Below the pieces are notes generated by a model. That model worked only from the letters and a program-made list of their open reading frames with translations. It searched no databases and was not told the DNA's origin. From NCBI GenBank assembly GCA_001655205.1, contig LPNZ01008798.1, positions 1-52,826 on the forward strand: a DNA stretch of 52,826 nucleotides. The letters run 5' to 3'. A program made the position numbers and the translations under genes. Shown here piece by piece: positions 22,514-34,700 of the stretch (within the stretch, counting starts at the first letter, position 1; every line of letters begins with the position of its first letter). This DNA is from Lenisia limosa. Taxonomy: Eukaryota > Breviatea.

Positions 22514-25500
22514 ATGATACGTTTTGGTGTCATCACCGCATTGGTGGTGTTTCTCATCGCAGGAAATGCTAATGGTAGCGTATTTTCTCAATTCTCCGTT
22601 ATTTATTGCTTATAGGATGCGCTCCTGGATATTACTACGTTCCTGAAGTAGGATCTGAGGTAAGAAGGACAGAATAAAGTGACCTGGCCTTGCGTTGATT
22701 TTTCTTTGATATTATTTTTAGGCATCCCAATGCCTTCCTTGCCCTATCGGTACCTTTCAGCCCAATACAAATAATGCGTAAGCTCAGAAAGGAACTGACA
22801 CGACAATGAAATCGCCCTCTTCGCCCTTAACTATGATTCAGGACATCATGTATTGATTGCTACGTCGGCCATTATCAGGACTTGGAGTCTGAAGTAGAGT
22901 GTAAGAAGTGCCCTACTGGCTCCACAACCAATGTTGTTCAGGCCTCACAGCTTTCACAGTGTGAATGCTCCTCTGGTAAGCGGGTAGACAACCTGCTTGT
23001 TGACACAAGGCCTCTTATTACTACTTATCAATTGACCGCCCTTGTTCCTTCTTGAAAGTATCCATCTTTCAAGGCCTGGTTGCATCAATTCTATTTGTGA
23101 ATAAGTGTGGGGTTTCCTTCTGCCAACCTTGAACACTATTACAGGCTACTACCTCACAAATGACGTGTGCGCGTCATGTCCTGTGGGCGGGTACTGCGCC
23201 GGAAAGTCCGTTCTGCCCGTGGCCCTTCCCGGGTACTGGGTTTCCCCTGATGACCCCACTGTGTTTTACTCGGTATGTGGGCTCTTTGTTGGAACACTCC
23301 GGTTTCATTTGATAAAAAACCTACATATTTTTAAGGATTTACCGAGATCAAGCCGTATATGGAGCTTTGTTGCAATAATTGACGATTAGTGCATTCCTGA
23401 TGAGGCGTGCATTGGAGGACCGAGTTCGCCGTGTGCCGATCGCTATGAGGGCCGCATGTGCGGAAGCTGCACTGACAGTCACTATTCCGTTGAGGGCCGC
23501 TGCCTTGGTGGGTTTAACACTTTGCGCATTGAAGTCGCAAAGACCCCGCTTGCATTCACGTTTCAGAGTGTCCCGGAAATGCCAAAATCCAGTCAGCCTT
23601 TTTTGTGCTCATCTACCTCATTGTCGGGCTGATCTGCTTCAAGGCGGCCGGGTCCCCCACCCTGGGCTCTCTGTTCATCATGATTAACTTCTTCCAGGTA
23701 AGGTCACAGTGATGGTCGCCTCACATCACATTTCAGGCCTTGTCAGTGTACCCTCGCCTTGTGGCCGATTTTGACAGCTCAATCAAGACCATGCTTAACG
23801 CCTTTTCAATGGCCAATCTCAACCCTGAGTTTTTCGCCTTCGAGTGCTACGCAGGATTCAAGTGGGTTTCTCATGACACTCTTTTCTGATTTCGTAGTTT
23901 CTCCGAGAGGTGGATGGTTACTGTTGCCCTCCCCCCGCTTTACTTCCTGCTTTACACGTTGTCGTACTGGTGAGTATCCTACTCAGCTTGTTTTTGTTAC
24001 TGTATTAATATTTTTGGACAGACTAACTTGCTATAGGATTCACTGCCTCTTTGTGCGTGACTCTCTGGACCGTCTTGCCTTGAAATGGCAATACAGGCAG
24101 TCATTCTTTGTTGTCTTGTCCCTGTTGTACACGCTGCTAGTCCTGACGACGACGGAGTTTTTCGACTGCACCAAGCAGCCTGACGACACTTATTCGCTTG
24201 ACGCCGCTCCCAGTGTCGAGTGCTACTCCTCAGGTTGCCTCACGATCCTTCTTTTACCGGTCGCTGTTGTTAAACCCTGACATGTATAGAGTGGAATGAT
24301 CTTTTACCGATGTCGCTGATCCCTATGGTCTTCTACGTGATTGGCATTCCAGCCTACAACTTTGGCAACCTTATTTCCCATCGCAGCATTTTCCATGAAG
24401 ACAAGTTCTCTTCAAAATACGGGTATGTCGTAGCTAGCCCTCAAATACCGATGATATCATAGATATCATATGTATGTATATATAATATCATATGATATAC
24501 TATTAGAGTACTTGTATACTTATGCACAAAACTGGACAATTTTTTAAAACAAAACTTCAATTTTCTTTTGATATTGTCTTAGTTACAGATAATTTTTGGG
24601 AGGCAAAGTGTTAATGCAAAGGAGGCTGGGTGACCCTTTTAGATGGCTTTACATGCGTTTCCACCCCTCTTTGTGGTACTGGGAGATTGTTCTCCTAATC
24701 AGAAGAGCTGTTACTGTGGGATTCCTTGTAATGTTTTCCAAGTACGTTATCGGACAGGTTAGTGCGTCATCTCAATTATCAAAGGATATCATTGTTTCTG
24801 CTTTTCTGATTTGCTTAGGTCATTCCACTCTTTGTGACATTCTTTACTCTGATTCTGACACTGCGCTGGCGCCCTTACAGGTGGGTATTCACTGTCTCGA
24901 TTTGATCTCATGTGTCTGCAGGAATTACGCCTCCGATACCCTGGAGTCTTTCATTCTGATGCTCCAATTCATCTGCCAGTTCTGCCTCTTTATTTACCAG
25001 GTTGGGATTGCATCAGTTTTGGATTAACATTTCAGTACCGCGAAACAGACGTATACGAACACGACTCTTCCGACTACCTCACCATTGCCACCATGATTTC
25101 TATAGGCTTCGCCATCATCCTGTCCATCTACTAGTGGGGACTCGGATGTGTTGACCCGCTGGATGACTAATTTAACACCTTAGTTTATTCAAGGAATGGC
25201 GGCAGATGAAGCGCGAAGAGAACGAGGGTGTTTACCTTCATTCAGGCTCGGCCAAGGACCTTCAACCTTTCGCTGTATGCTTCTTGCTATGATAATTTTA
25301 TGTCTAATCGTTCAGCATTCCGAGGATGATGATTACTACGACGCACCCCCTCAGTCGCGCTCAAGGTAGGCGCCTCTTGGTATGGTGACGATGTAGACGG
25401 CCAGTATCATATAGTGACGAGGAAGATGACCGAAGAAGCGGTTCCGATGATGAAGGGCCTCGCAAACGGTGAGCTTGCAAACCAAAGATTGAGTCTTATT

Positions 25501-25644
25501 GTATAATTTGAGTCAGCTTAGTTTCATAATCCTCCAATCCACTACTCTTTACTCTTTTTTAGTAGTCCTCCTCGACAAAGCTCAGGCAGACTTTCCCCTG
25601 CTTTAGAAGAAGAAAATGAAGGGTCCCCCGCGAACAGTGTTTAG
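22514..25644 (+). CDS. Cysteine-rich ectodomain, multi-pass membrane protein
   Basis: The gene looks complete. MIRFGVITALVVFLIAGNAN is a good signal peptide. Cysteine-rich GCC/ephrin-receptor-like repeats follow (CAPGYYYVPE, CLPCPIGTFQPNTN, CIDCYVGHYQ, CKKCPTGSTT, CASCPVGGYCAGKS), then YEGRMCGSCTDSHYSVEGRC. About eight or nine hydrophobic segments come next, for example FFVLIYLIVGLICFKAAG (23605-23660), FFVVLSLLYTLLVLTTTEFF (24107-24160), IPMVFYVIGIPAYNFGNLI and TMISIGFAIILSIY (25090-25133). The C-terminal tail (25180-25644) is cytoplasmic-looking and acidic with Ser/Arg clusters (SDEEDDRRSGSDDEGPRKR). The apparent TAG at 25132 is avoided by splicing: TA joins T across the 25134-25182 intron to read Y-L-F-K-E-W. 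Proteins with this architecture occur in many protists; a sensory or channel-like role is inference. An intron near 24425-24590 contains AT palindromes. Confidence 0.85.
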
Positions 25645-25784
25645 TGATGTATACTGAATTTTTGATATGTAAGTTTTTCCGGTTTCTTGTGGTTGAGGCC
25701 TTGTGCAACAATTACAATACCTTATATTTTAAAGGACAGAAATACTAATAACACAAGAAACAATACAGAGGAGCAGAGAAGACA

Positions 25785-28700
25785 TTAGGATTGAATGCGG
25801 GCCATAACGCGGGTGGCGTACTGTGCTGTCACTCTATCGGGGCTTGAGCTAAGGCGACGAATATGTTCTAAGCGACGGTCCGATCGAAGCGCCACACGCC
25901 CGCTTTCATCCTGCAGGATACTAAGAGAAACAGGACCACCAAACCTCGCAGACAGCCGAGAGGACAGACAAGGCTGATCTTTTTATTGATGCGCTAGGGT
26001 CAGCACAGGCGAAGACCAACCACGCGATACCCTGCATGCTGACAAGGTCGCGACGGAAGCTTTGTTTTGGAACAATTCGGCCGAGAAGGCCGAGAGCCGC
26101 TTCCCGAGCTGGGCTAACAGCAAGGGCTTTCAGCGCCAAGCCAAGACCAATCCGGCCAACCGCAGCTTCACCTGAGAGGTTACGTGCATCACGCATGTCC
26201 GCGCAAACCTGAGGGGCCATGTCCTGCAATGGCGTTGAGAGTGTCCAAGGCTGGCGGAACAATGCTACAGGTTCAGACAGATCAATAGCACACATACCTT
26301 GGTCGCGTCTTGACGTTTATGAGGTTGCACACAACACGCACTGCAGTTGTCCAGCCAACGTTGGGTTCTGGGGCTGGAGGCGAGCTAAGCTGACGAACAA
26401 CCGCCAAGGCTTGGCCAATTTCAGGGTCTGGTCCGTTAGAACAATGCCTCCAAACAAGTATCTCCCCAACCTGGAATATTCTGAGCAACAAGGAAGCCAA
26501 GAGCCGCGTTCAAGTTTGGTACCTCTCCTGTTCCCTCCAAACAGCTAAATAAATAAGCACATAAAACAGTTCCCAGCAAGTTGGTCGAGGTCAAAATGAA
26601 GACATACCTTGATAGTACAGCCCACGCCTCACGAGCCGAAGCTGACTCCAATGTTCCACTGTGTGTGAAAAAGCCGCCAGGGAATCCCGAATCAACAATC
26701 GTAGCTTTGTACCCAATATGCATGAAGGACCAACCTTTCGAGGAGCCGCGTAGCCACTTCGGTGGCACCCTGATGGACTAAGGACGCCCGGGCTTCGGGC
26801 GAACATTGCGACAAAAGACGCATCACTCCAAGGCCAATGTGCGTGGTTCTGAAATGTCACAAAACAGAGCAATTTGAGATTCACAGGCGATTTCATACTG
26901 GGGGTTCCTGTCAGCAGAGGGGGCGAGAACTGACTGTAAAGCAGTGACAAGACCTGGGTTGTGAGTTAAGCAATAAGAACAGCTGAAGGGGATCATACTT
27001 AATAAGAGCCAAGCTAACCATAGTCCAAGGCAATGGCCAAAAAAGTGTTAACGCCGTTTGTGGCCTCCCGAAGGCCAGCAGCCAAAATGTCACATGCCTG
27101 GCTACGTGCTTTCCCGTCCTGGCCATAGAGCGACTCAATAACGTGGTGGATGCCGGCAGCGTCTGAATGTGTTATTGCCCGTCCTGCTACCCGGCTTGGT
27201 CTAGAGTGTAGTCTCCTTTATATTATGAGGTAATATAAGAATGAATTCTACATTTTGCCCTGCACGGGGCGCACCGTCAGCCTGTCCAATGCCAGAGGAG
27301 ACGAAGTTTTCAGACGCGTTGATGTCAGTGCCGGCCTCGGTCTGAAGCGTGAAACTTGACACCTTCATTACCTCATCAAGTGACGTCCGGGCCAAAAGAG
27401 CGAGGGCAGAAAGGGCGCCTTGGCTGTGTGAAGGGATGGCACATGCGACGAGTAGACGCTGTGTGGTGAATCTCTAGTGATGCTGTTGCAAAACTTACAT
27501 GCGAAACAATGGGTAGGCTGTCGGGGGCGTGGGAAAGAACTACAAAGTCAGAACAAGATGACTAATGAACAATAATAATACAGCAAAACATACTAGTGGG
27601 AATGAGGGTGTTGAAGATTGAGAGGACAATGTCAGCATGCTGTGAAGCGGCATGCCAGGCAAGGGCGTCTTTTGGTAGGATATCAAGAATCAAATTCAGT
27701 TCAGACGAACGCATGAGAAGTGTTGAGATGTCTAAAACGTCAATTACCTTGTGTGTTTCTAAATATATTATATTTTCTCTCCCTCCCCCTTTTTTTCATA
27801 TTTTCAAAAAAAAAATCCGAATCCATCTCAAAAAAACCAGACCGTAGGGAACCACAAGTAGCAAGATCATCAAGTACCCCTCCCACTAGGATGCCTTGCC
27901 ATGCAGTTGATGACCGTGACCGCGGCGAGTACCGTATCCGGGTCCGTTAGGCACGCTGCCGTCAACACTGGCCGCACTCCGTTGAGACGGACCAATTCGT
28001 CAAGGGCCGATCCTGGGGGGGGGGGGGGGGNNNNNNNNNNNNNNNNNNNNNNNNNNNNNNNNNNNNNNNNNNNNNNNNNNNNNNNNNNNNNNNNNNNNNN
28101 NNNNNNNNNNNNNNNNNNNNNNNNNNNNNNNNNNNNNNNNNNNNNNNNNNAACAAAAAAACAAGAAATAACAAACTCAAGCAACCAACGCTAAAACTAGA
28201 CAAAAACCAGATGACAAAAACACAAAAACAGAAACAAGCCCGATCCTATCAAATAAGAGGGAACAGGTAACTCGATGCCCCCGAACTGTTGTTGGGGCAA
28301 AGGTTTGCAAGAAGCAGTGCCGCGGCCCTTAGACTGGCAGCAGTGTCGTCGTGACTTGCCATCACCTGAACTGTGAGATCTCTCGATTGGCTTCTTGTTT
28401 CACCCCCCCCCCCCNNNNNNNNNNNNNNNNNNNNNNNNNNNNNNNNNNNNNNNNNNNNNNNNNNNNNNNNNNNNNNNNNNNNNNNNNNNNNNNNNNNNNN
28501 NNNNNNNNNNNNNNNNNNNNNNNNNNNNNNNNNNNNNNNNNNNNNNNNNNNNNNNNNTTGCGCTGCTAAAAAAATGAAACAAAAATACGACCTCACCATC
28601 CAAAGACGCTGAAAGGAGTTTCTGTAAAATGGGGGCCTTTTCGTAAGGGTCTGCAGAGGAGGCTTCTGAAATAAGTTTGTCCGTTGATAGCGATAACGGA

Positions 28701-31700
28701 GCTTGGGACGCTCCTAAAACGTTAGAACCAATAACGTCGGACTACACCCCTCCTCCTCCTTTACCTTGACGTCGGAAAGACGACACTCTGTCAACAGAAG
28801 GGGTGATCAGGGAGTCCTAAAGTAGTCAACAAAGCCAGGACAAGACGAATGTACCTCTTCACCGACTGTGACCGTTTTCGGTGGCGGAAGGTCTCGATCA
28901 TCCTGAAGGGCTTCCTCTGGCGTCTGTCGGGCCATTATGCTCTGAAGCCTTGTCTGAAAGTAAGCAAGGTCATGTTTTACAGCAGACAAGCTTACTTGGA
29001 CGTCTCTCAGCATGTTCCAAGACCATGTCGCGTAACCTGAGGCAACGTAATTGGGTGGGGAGTGTAACACTAGCGGAACCGTCGGCATACCTTCAGGGGT
29101 GTCTGCAGGAACCCGTGAGATCCACGCATGAAGTCCTTCAGAAACGTCAGTCCTGTGATGTGAGACCATTGAGATGGCAAAAACAACAAACCTGAGTTCT
29201 CGCATGCCCTCAGCCAGGCCTCTGACGGTGGTAGTGGCCAACTCGCGCATGAGGTCCAGCTCCCCTCGAAGGCCCTCCACCGTGGCTTCAGCCGCTGAAG
29301 AGAGGTTATAAGGCACGCCGGGAGGCTTACATGCTTTGGTGTCAGCAAGCATTTCAGTTTCCTCCTCCAGTGCAGTGGCATGGTCCTTGAGAATCGCCAA
29401 TTGTGCGTCGAGCTGCAGGGTCAAGAAAGAAAGCAGCGTACCTCCTCCTGCTTGTTCTTTGCAACCTGTGTTGCCTCCTTCGCAGCCTCTGTTTCCATTT
29501 TACTCGCTGAAAGCTCCTCCATTGTCCTGTCGATTTCGGCCTGAAAAGTAAACTTATTTGTGCGAACCGGGCCAACCTGGAGTTCTTCAATACTCTTCCG
29601 CAAAAGGCTTTCCTCGGCCGCGGCAGCTTCGAGACTCGAATGACAGTCGTTAATCGTGGCAACTAGCTGAGTGACCTGCAGTGTTATTTCAAGACCATCA
29701 CCAGCATTTCATACCTCCTTTTCGGACGCCTCCAGTCGGCCCTGCATTTCGGCACGAGCCTCGTCCGCCTAGAGCCGTTAGACAGCGCCTTCCATGGACT
29801 AAGCATACCCCGCAGAGAGAAGCCTCGACCAAGTGTTTCCCCTCCTCGGTTGCTGAGAGTTTGCCGGACAGTCTACCGACCTCTTCGGTGGCGGTGGCGG
29901 CCTTGGTGGAGGCCTTCCGCAGCTCGTCTTCGGTCTAAAGCAGTAAAGCATGAGGAGAATCTTACATGGAGAAGTTTGCCTTCGAGTCGCGATATTTCGG
30001 CTTCCAGAACGGATTTTCTTTCGACTCCATCTTGGACCTGTGCAACGGTAAATCGACAACCCAAATACCAAGACCAATATCCAAAGAGAGCCCTGAAGGA
30101 GCCAACCTTGACTCGGGTATCATCGAGGTCGGCCTGAGCTGCCCTTAAGTCTTCATTGAGCCTTGACTCGGCACGGGCCCTTGTTTCCCTTTCCTGTTGC
30201 AGAGCTCGGTCTGCGGCGGCGGCGTCAAGCTGCCACTTATCACGTGCATCACGCAAGGCTGACAGCTCCTCATTGCGAGACTGGAATATGAATGCCATAC
30301 CCCCCAAGAACGTGGATGAAACAGTACCTTAATTGTGAGTTGCGCTCTGTTCGTTGCCTGGGTCTGAGCCTCAATGCTTTCGTTCTAAAGGGATAATACC
30401 TGTGACAAAATGGCCGCAAAAGTCTGGCCCCAAAACCTTCGAAGCGATTGACGAGAGATGAATGCGGCAGCTAGCCTCCAAATCTTCAACCCTAAAAGTG
30501 GTTAGATCTTCAACCCTAAAAGTGGTCACAACGCATCTTAACACCATGGTCCCCCCCCCCCCCNNNNNNNNNNNNNNNNNNNNNNNNNNNNNNNNNNNNN
30601 NNNNNNNNNNNNNNNNNNNNNNNNNNNNNNNNNNNNNNNNNNNNNNNNNNNNNCTGAGTTTCAAGAGCAAGGATTCGGTCGTCCGAGAGTTTGAGTTTGT
30701 CTGCGGCCGCCTTGACTTGACGCGTCGCTGTGTCGCAACTGGCCTACTACGTCAAACCATCTCAGGATAAACCTAACAAGGTCCCGGCTTACAATGGCTT
30801 CCTTTTTGGCGGCAGTTTCGTTGGAGCAAGCTCGGAGGGCGGCGTCTCTCTCTTCCTCCGCAGCGCTGATCTGAAAGAGTCAATAGACAGCAAAGGTGCC
30901 CACTTCTCTCCTGGCGTTTTCGACAGTCGCATTGATTCTGCTGGTTTCATCTTGGTTATTTCGAAGCGACTCGACCAGCTAAAGTGTGAGGAAATTGAAG
31001 ACACGCCGCAACCTGCTGCTTCTCTCGCATGACGCGCAGTTTGGCATCGTCGGCCGCCTGGCACTCTGCACGGGCTTTGGCAGCCGCAGCAACTGAATAG
31101 TCAACCCCGTCCCAGGAATTAGGCGCTTACTGTGATATTCAGCGTCAGAGGTGAGACGAGCCATTTCATGCTCCATCTCGAGAACCTGGGATATCATTTA
31201 TGAAACATACTAGGCAGGTCAAAGGGTGCTCACTTTAGTTTGGGCTGCGTCAACGGTTTCCTTGGCAGAATTCTGAGCCCGTTGGGCCATTTTGCGCTCT
31301 TCCTCGATCGCTCTTTCCTTTTCTCTGATCTGAGTGTTCAGCCCACGAGCCTCGTTTTGGAGTCGGTCACAAACGGCCTCGGCCTCGACAAGGTTCTCCG
31401 CGGTGCGTGTCCGGGCTTGAACGGCCAAGTCGCGTTCGCGTATTGCGTCTTCAAGTGCGCCCGTCATACTTTCGCGCTCGCGTTGCACCTGGACAAGAGC
31501 CATTGAGATTTCGTCCTTCTCAGCTCGGAGTGAAATAGACTTAGCTTCCGATGCCTGGGCCAATGCCTGTTGGTCTGCAGCTGACAAAGCGTTTGCAGTG
31601 TTGTTGGCGGCCATTTTGTTGAGTTGGCCACGTAGGGACACGACTTCTCTTTCGAGACTGTCACAGCGCTGACTCGCTTGGTCAGCTTGGCGCCGGACAC

Positions 31701-34700
31701 TCTCTTCGTTCTCCATCGCCTCGCGTAGCTGGTCAGCTCGATCCTGCAGCTCGGCTTCAAGCTCAACAATCCGTGCGTTCATTCGCTTATTAGCATCGGC
31801 ATCGAACTGAAGTAGCAAGGTTTGAGCCTCGGTTAAATGGCGGCGGAGGTCTGCCTCGGAGTCACGCACAACCTTAATGTCATTCTCCAGCCGGGCCAGG
31901 GCGTCTTGGTCCGCAGCGGCGACAGCCAAACGATCTTCAAGGGATGTGATCTCTGACTCTCGATTGTGGCTTTTCTCTGTCAGCTTGGACAGAGTTGTTT
32001 TCAGGCAGTCTCTCTCGTCCGTGACTTCGGCAAGTTTGGCGACTACATTCATGACTTCATGGCGACTGGACACTAGTTCCTCGGATGTGGAGGCCAGTTG
32101 ATCACGCTCAGCGCCAAGTTGGGTGTTTTCTTCTTCAAGGTCTCGGATTTGGGTGTCCATAAGGGTGCTGCGTTCTTCAGCAAACTCTGCTCGTTCCTCT
32201 GCAGCACTCACTCCAACCTGCAGTCCTTCAATTTCCTAAATCATTGAGAGATAAATTCAAAACGCCACAATATCAGCCAGTTGCCCACCTGCTCTAGGGC
32301 AACGATCCTGTTGGCAAGGGCAGACATCTCGAGGACGCTGGACTCGTTTCGATGAAGTGACTGCGAAAGAGCTGCTGAGGATTCGGCCAACTCAATGTCA
32401 CGTGACCGAAGTCGCTGCAAAAGAGAGTCCCGGTCGGTGGCTTGCATTGTGGACTGCGATAGCTGAACGTCATGGTCCGAGAGGGCTTGGGCGGCCCGAG
32501 CCTCGGCACCTGAACCGTCAATGCTGTAAAAAACATGGATGATATCCTTGGGACAATAAATAACCAATCCCTCGGGGGAGGGGGGAGGGGAGTCGTACCG
32601 AGTAAAGCGGTTTGGATGATGGCGCACTCCTCTTGGCGAGACTTCGCCAGTGCATTAACAGAGGTCAATTCTCCCTTCACTGATTCCAGCTCCTCCGTTG
32701 TCTCCGCCAGCGTTTGCTCCAACTAAAATAGTTATAAAAGAACTTGACCATTCTCTCTTGAGCCCCTCCTCTAACCTCGTCAATTGTAGCTGTCAAAACG
32801 TTGAGTTCCTCACATGCGTCATCCAACTTATCACGAGCCTCAGTTTGAAGATCTGCGGCTTGTACCTGTAAGTCGTGCTCGTGGGACTGCGCGGCTACCT
32901 CTAGGGCTATCGCTTTCTTCTCAGCAAGCTCCAGCTGCGGGAACAATTATATATACAATATATGATATGTAAAAGATTATATAGAGAAAACAAAGCTCCA
33001 TTTTCCGAGCCAGGTGTAAAGCAAGAATACAACAATGAAAAGCTGTGTCAATGTATCAACAACCCTCCTACCCTGGCGCTCAGTGCTGATTTGACAGACT
33101 CGAAGTTGGCAGACTCGTCAACAATAGAGGCGAGCTTGGCCTCCAAAGCATCGTTGTCCTCCTGGGCGGCATCAAGCTCTTTGCTCAGAAGCTCAATTTG
33201 CCGGGAATGCAACGAGCAGTTGCGTACAGCCTCTTCAAGAACAATAATTCTGCCCTGGGCGACTGTTAACTGGTTCCAGGCCGCGGTAGCCTCGTAGTTT
33301 ATTGCTGGTTCGGGCGCGGGACTGCTCGGAAGTGGCTCGGTTAGGGGATGGCTGGGTACGACGGGTGATGATGTCATTGACGCAGCGCCGAACTGGGACA
33401 TATGCAAGAGTGGAATGTCCACTCCGAGTCTCTCAGCCATTTCCTTGACCAGACCGTCAACCTTGGCTTCGAGGAAATCGCGGACCGTTTCTGCCATTTT
33501 CAGCTTCTTGGTTGCTTCCGCTGCCTCAGCACGAGCCTCGTCCAGCTCAAGCTTAGTGGTGATGGCCAGAATGTCGGCCTGCTCTCTTGCAGATTGGGCG
33601 GTTTCAAGTTCTGAAGCGGCCACTTCCGCCTGAGTCTTCTGCTCTGCCAACTCAGCCTCCAGCGGCTCGATACGTGACAGAATCAGCTCAGCAACCTCGG
33701 CTGGGAGCTGCAGCTCGAACGGCAACTCTCCATGTGACGTCAGCGCTATTGTCTGCGAAGGGTCGGTGTTGGTGCTGGCCTCAACTTGTTCAGCAGAAGC
33801 CGCCAGTAGGGACTCCGTCATTGCCTGGAGTTCGGCAACTGCGTGTTGAAGGTCGGCTTGCTCTGCCTTCAGCGTTTCAATGTTGAGATTGGAATTCTCA
33901 AGCTCGACATTGAGCTCAACAACTTTGGCGATGGCAGTGTCCCGCTCTTCTTCAGCACGGACACATCCCTGTGTATGCATTTCCACCTCTTGCATTAAGT
34001 CCTTGACGCGCTCTTCGTTTGCCTTGGCTTGATCCTCCAGCAAGTTGTGCAGGTTCTTCTCAACAACGGCGATGCTGTCGGATGCCTGCTGGCCAGAAGT
34101 CTGCCGCAAACCTTCACTCACAACCTCGTGCTCCGACTTAAGGGCTGCGAGTTCGGCTATGTGCCTCTGCTGTTCGCCTTCCATCTGCTTGCGCAACATT
34201 ATCACGTCGTCCTTGCTTCGGGCTCGGATTTCTTCAATTTCAGCAGCGTGGTGGGCCTTTGTGTCCTCCAAGCGGGCTGTGTAGAGTTCGGCGGCTTGCG
34301 CGGACGCAGCTTCAATGCGAGCAACATGGCGGTCCAGTTCCTGACGGTGCCGGTCGTCAAGATCAGCTCGTAGCCGGTCCTCCTTATCACGAAGGTCTTC
34401 CAGCATGGACGCGCGCAACGCCTCTCGCTCGGCGTGCAGCTCCTCACGAAGAGCAGTCATTTCGAGCATGTGGTCGCGAAGCTGCCGCTCAACTGCTGCG
34501 GCACGGGTCTTTTCCCCTTCAATTTCCTTTGACATCAACTCGTGGTTATGGGTTTCAGAGATTTCAGTCAATTTGGCCACGTGTCTGGCTTCAAGAGCCA
34601 CAAGATCCGCCTCGCCCTTTGCTAGGAGGGCTTCTTCCAGCTCCTTCATTGACTGGTCCAACTTGAGCTGATGGGCTGAGGCGGCGGCGGAAGCAAGGTG

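Noticed and set aside
24425-24590. Extra exon between the two halves of the membrane-protein gene
   Set aside because: The interval is AT palindromic and stop-rich; the flanking exons appear to join without it.
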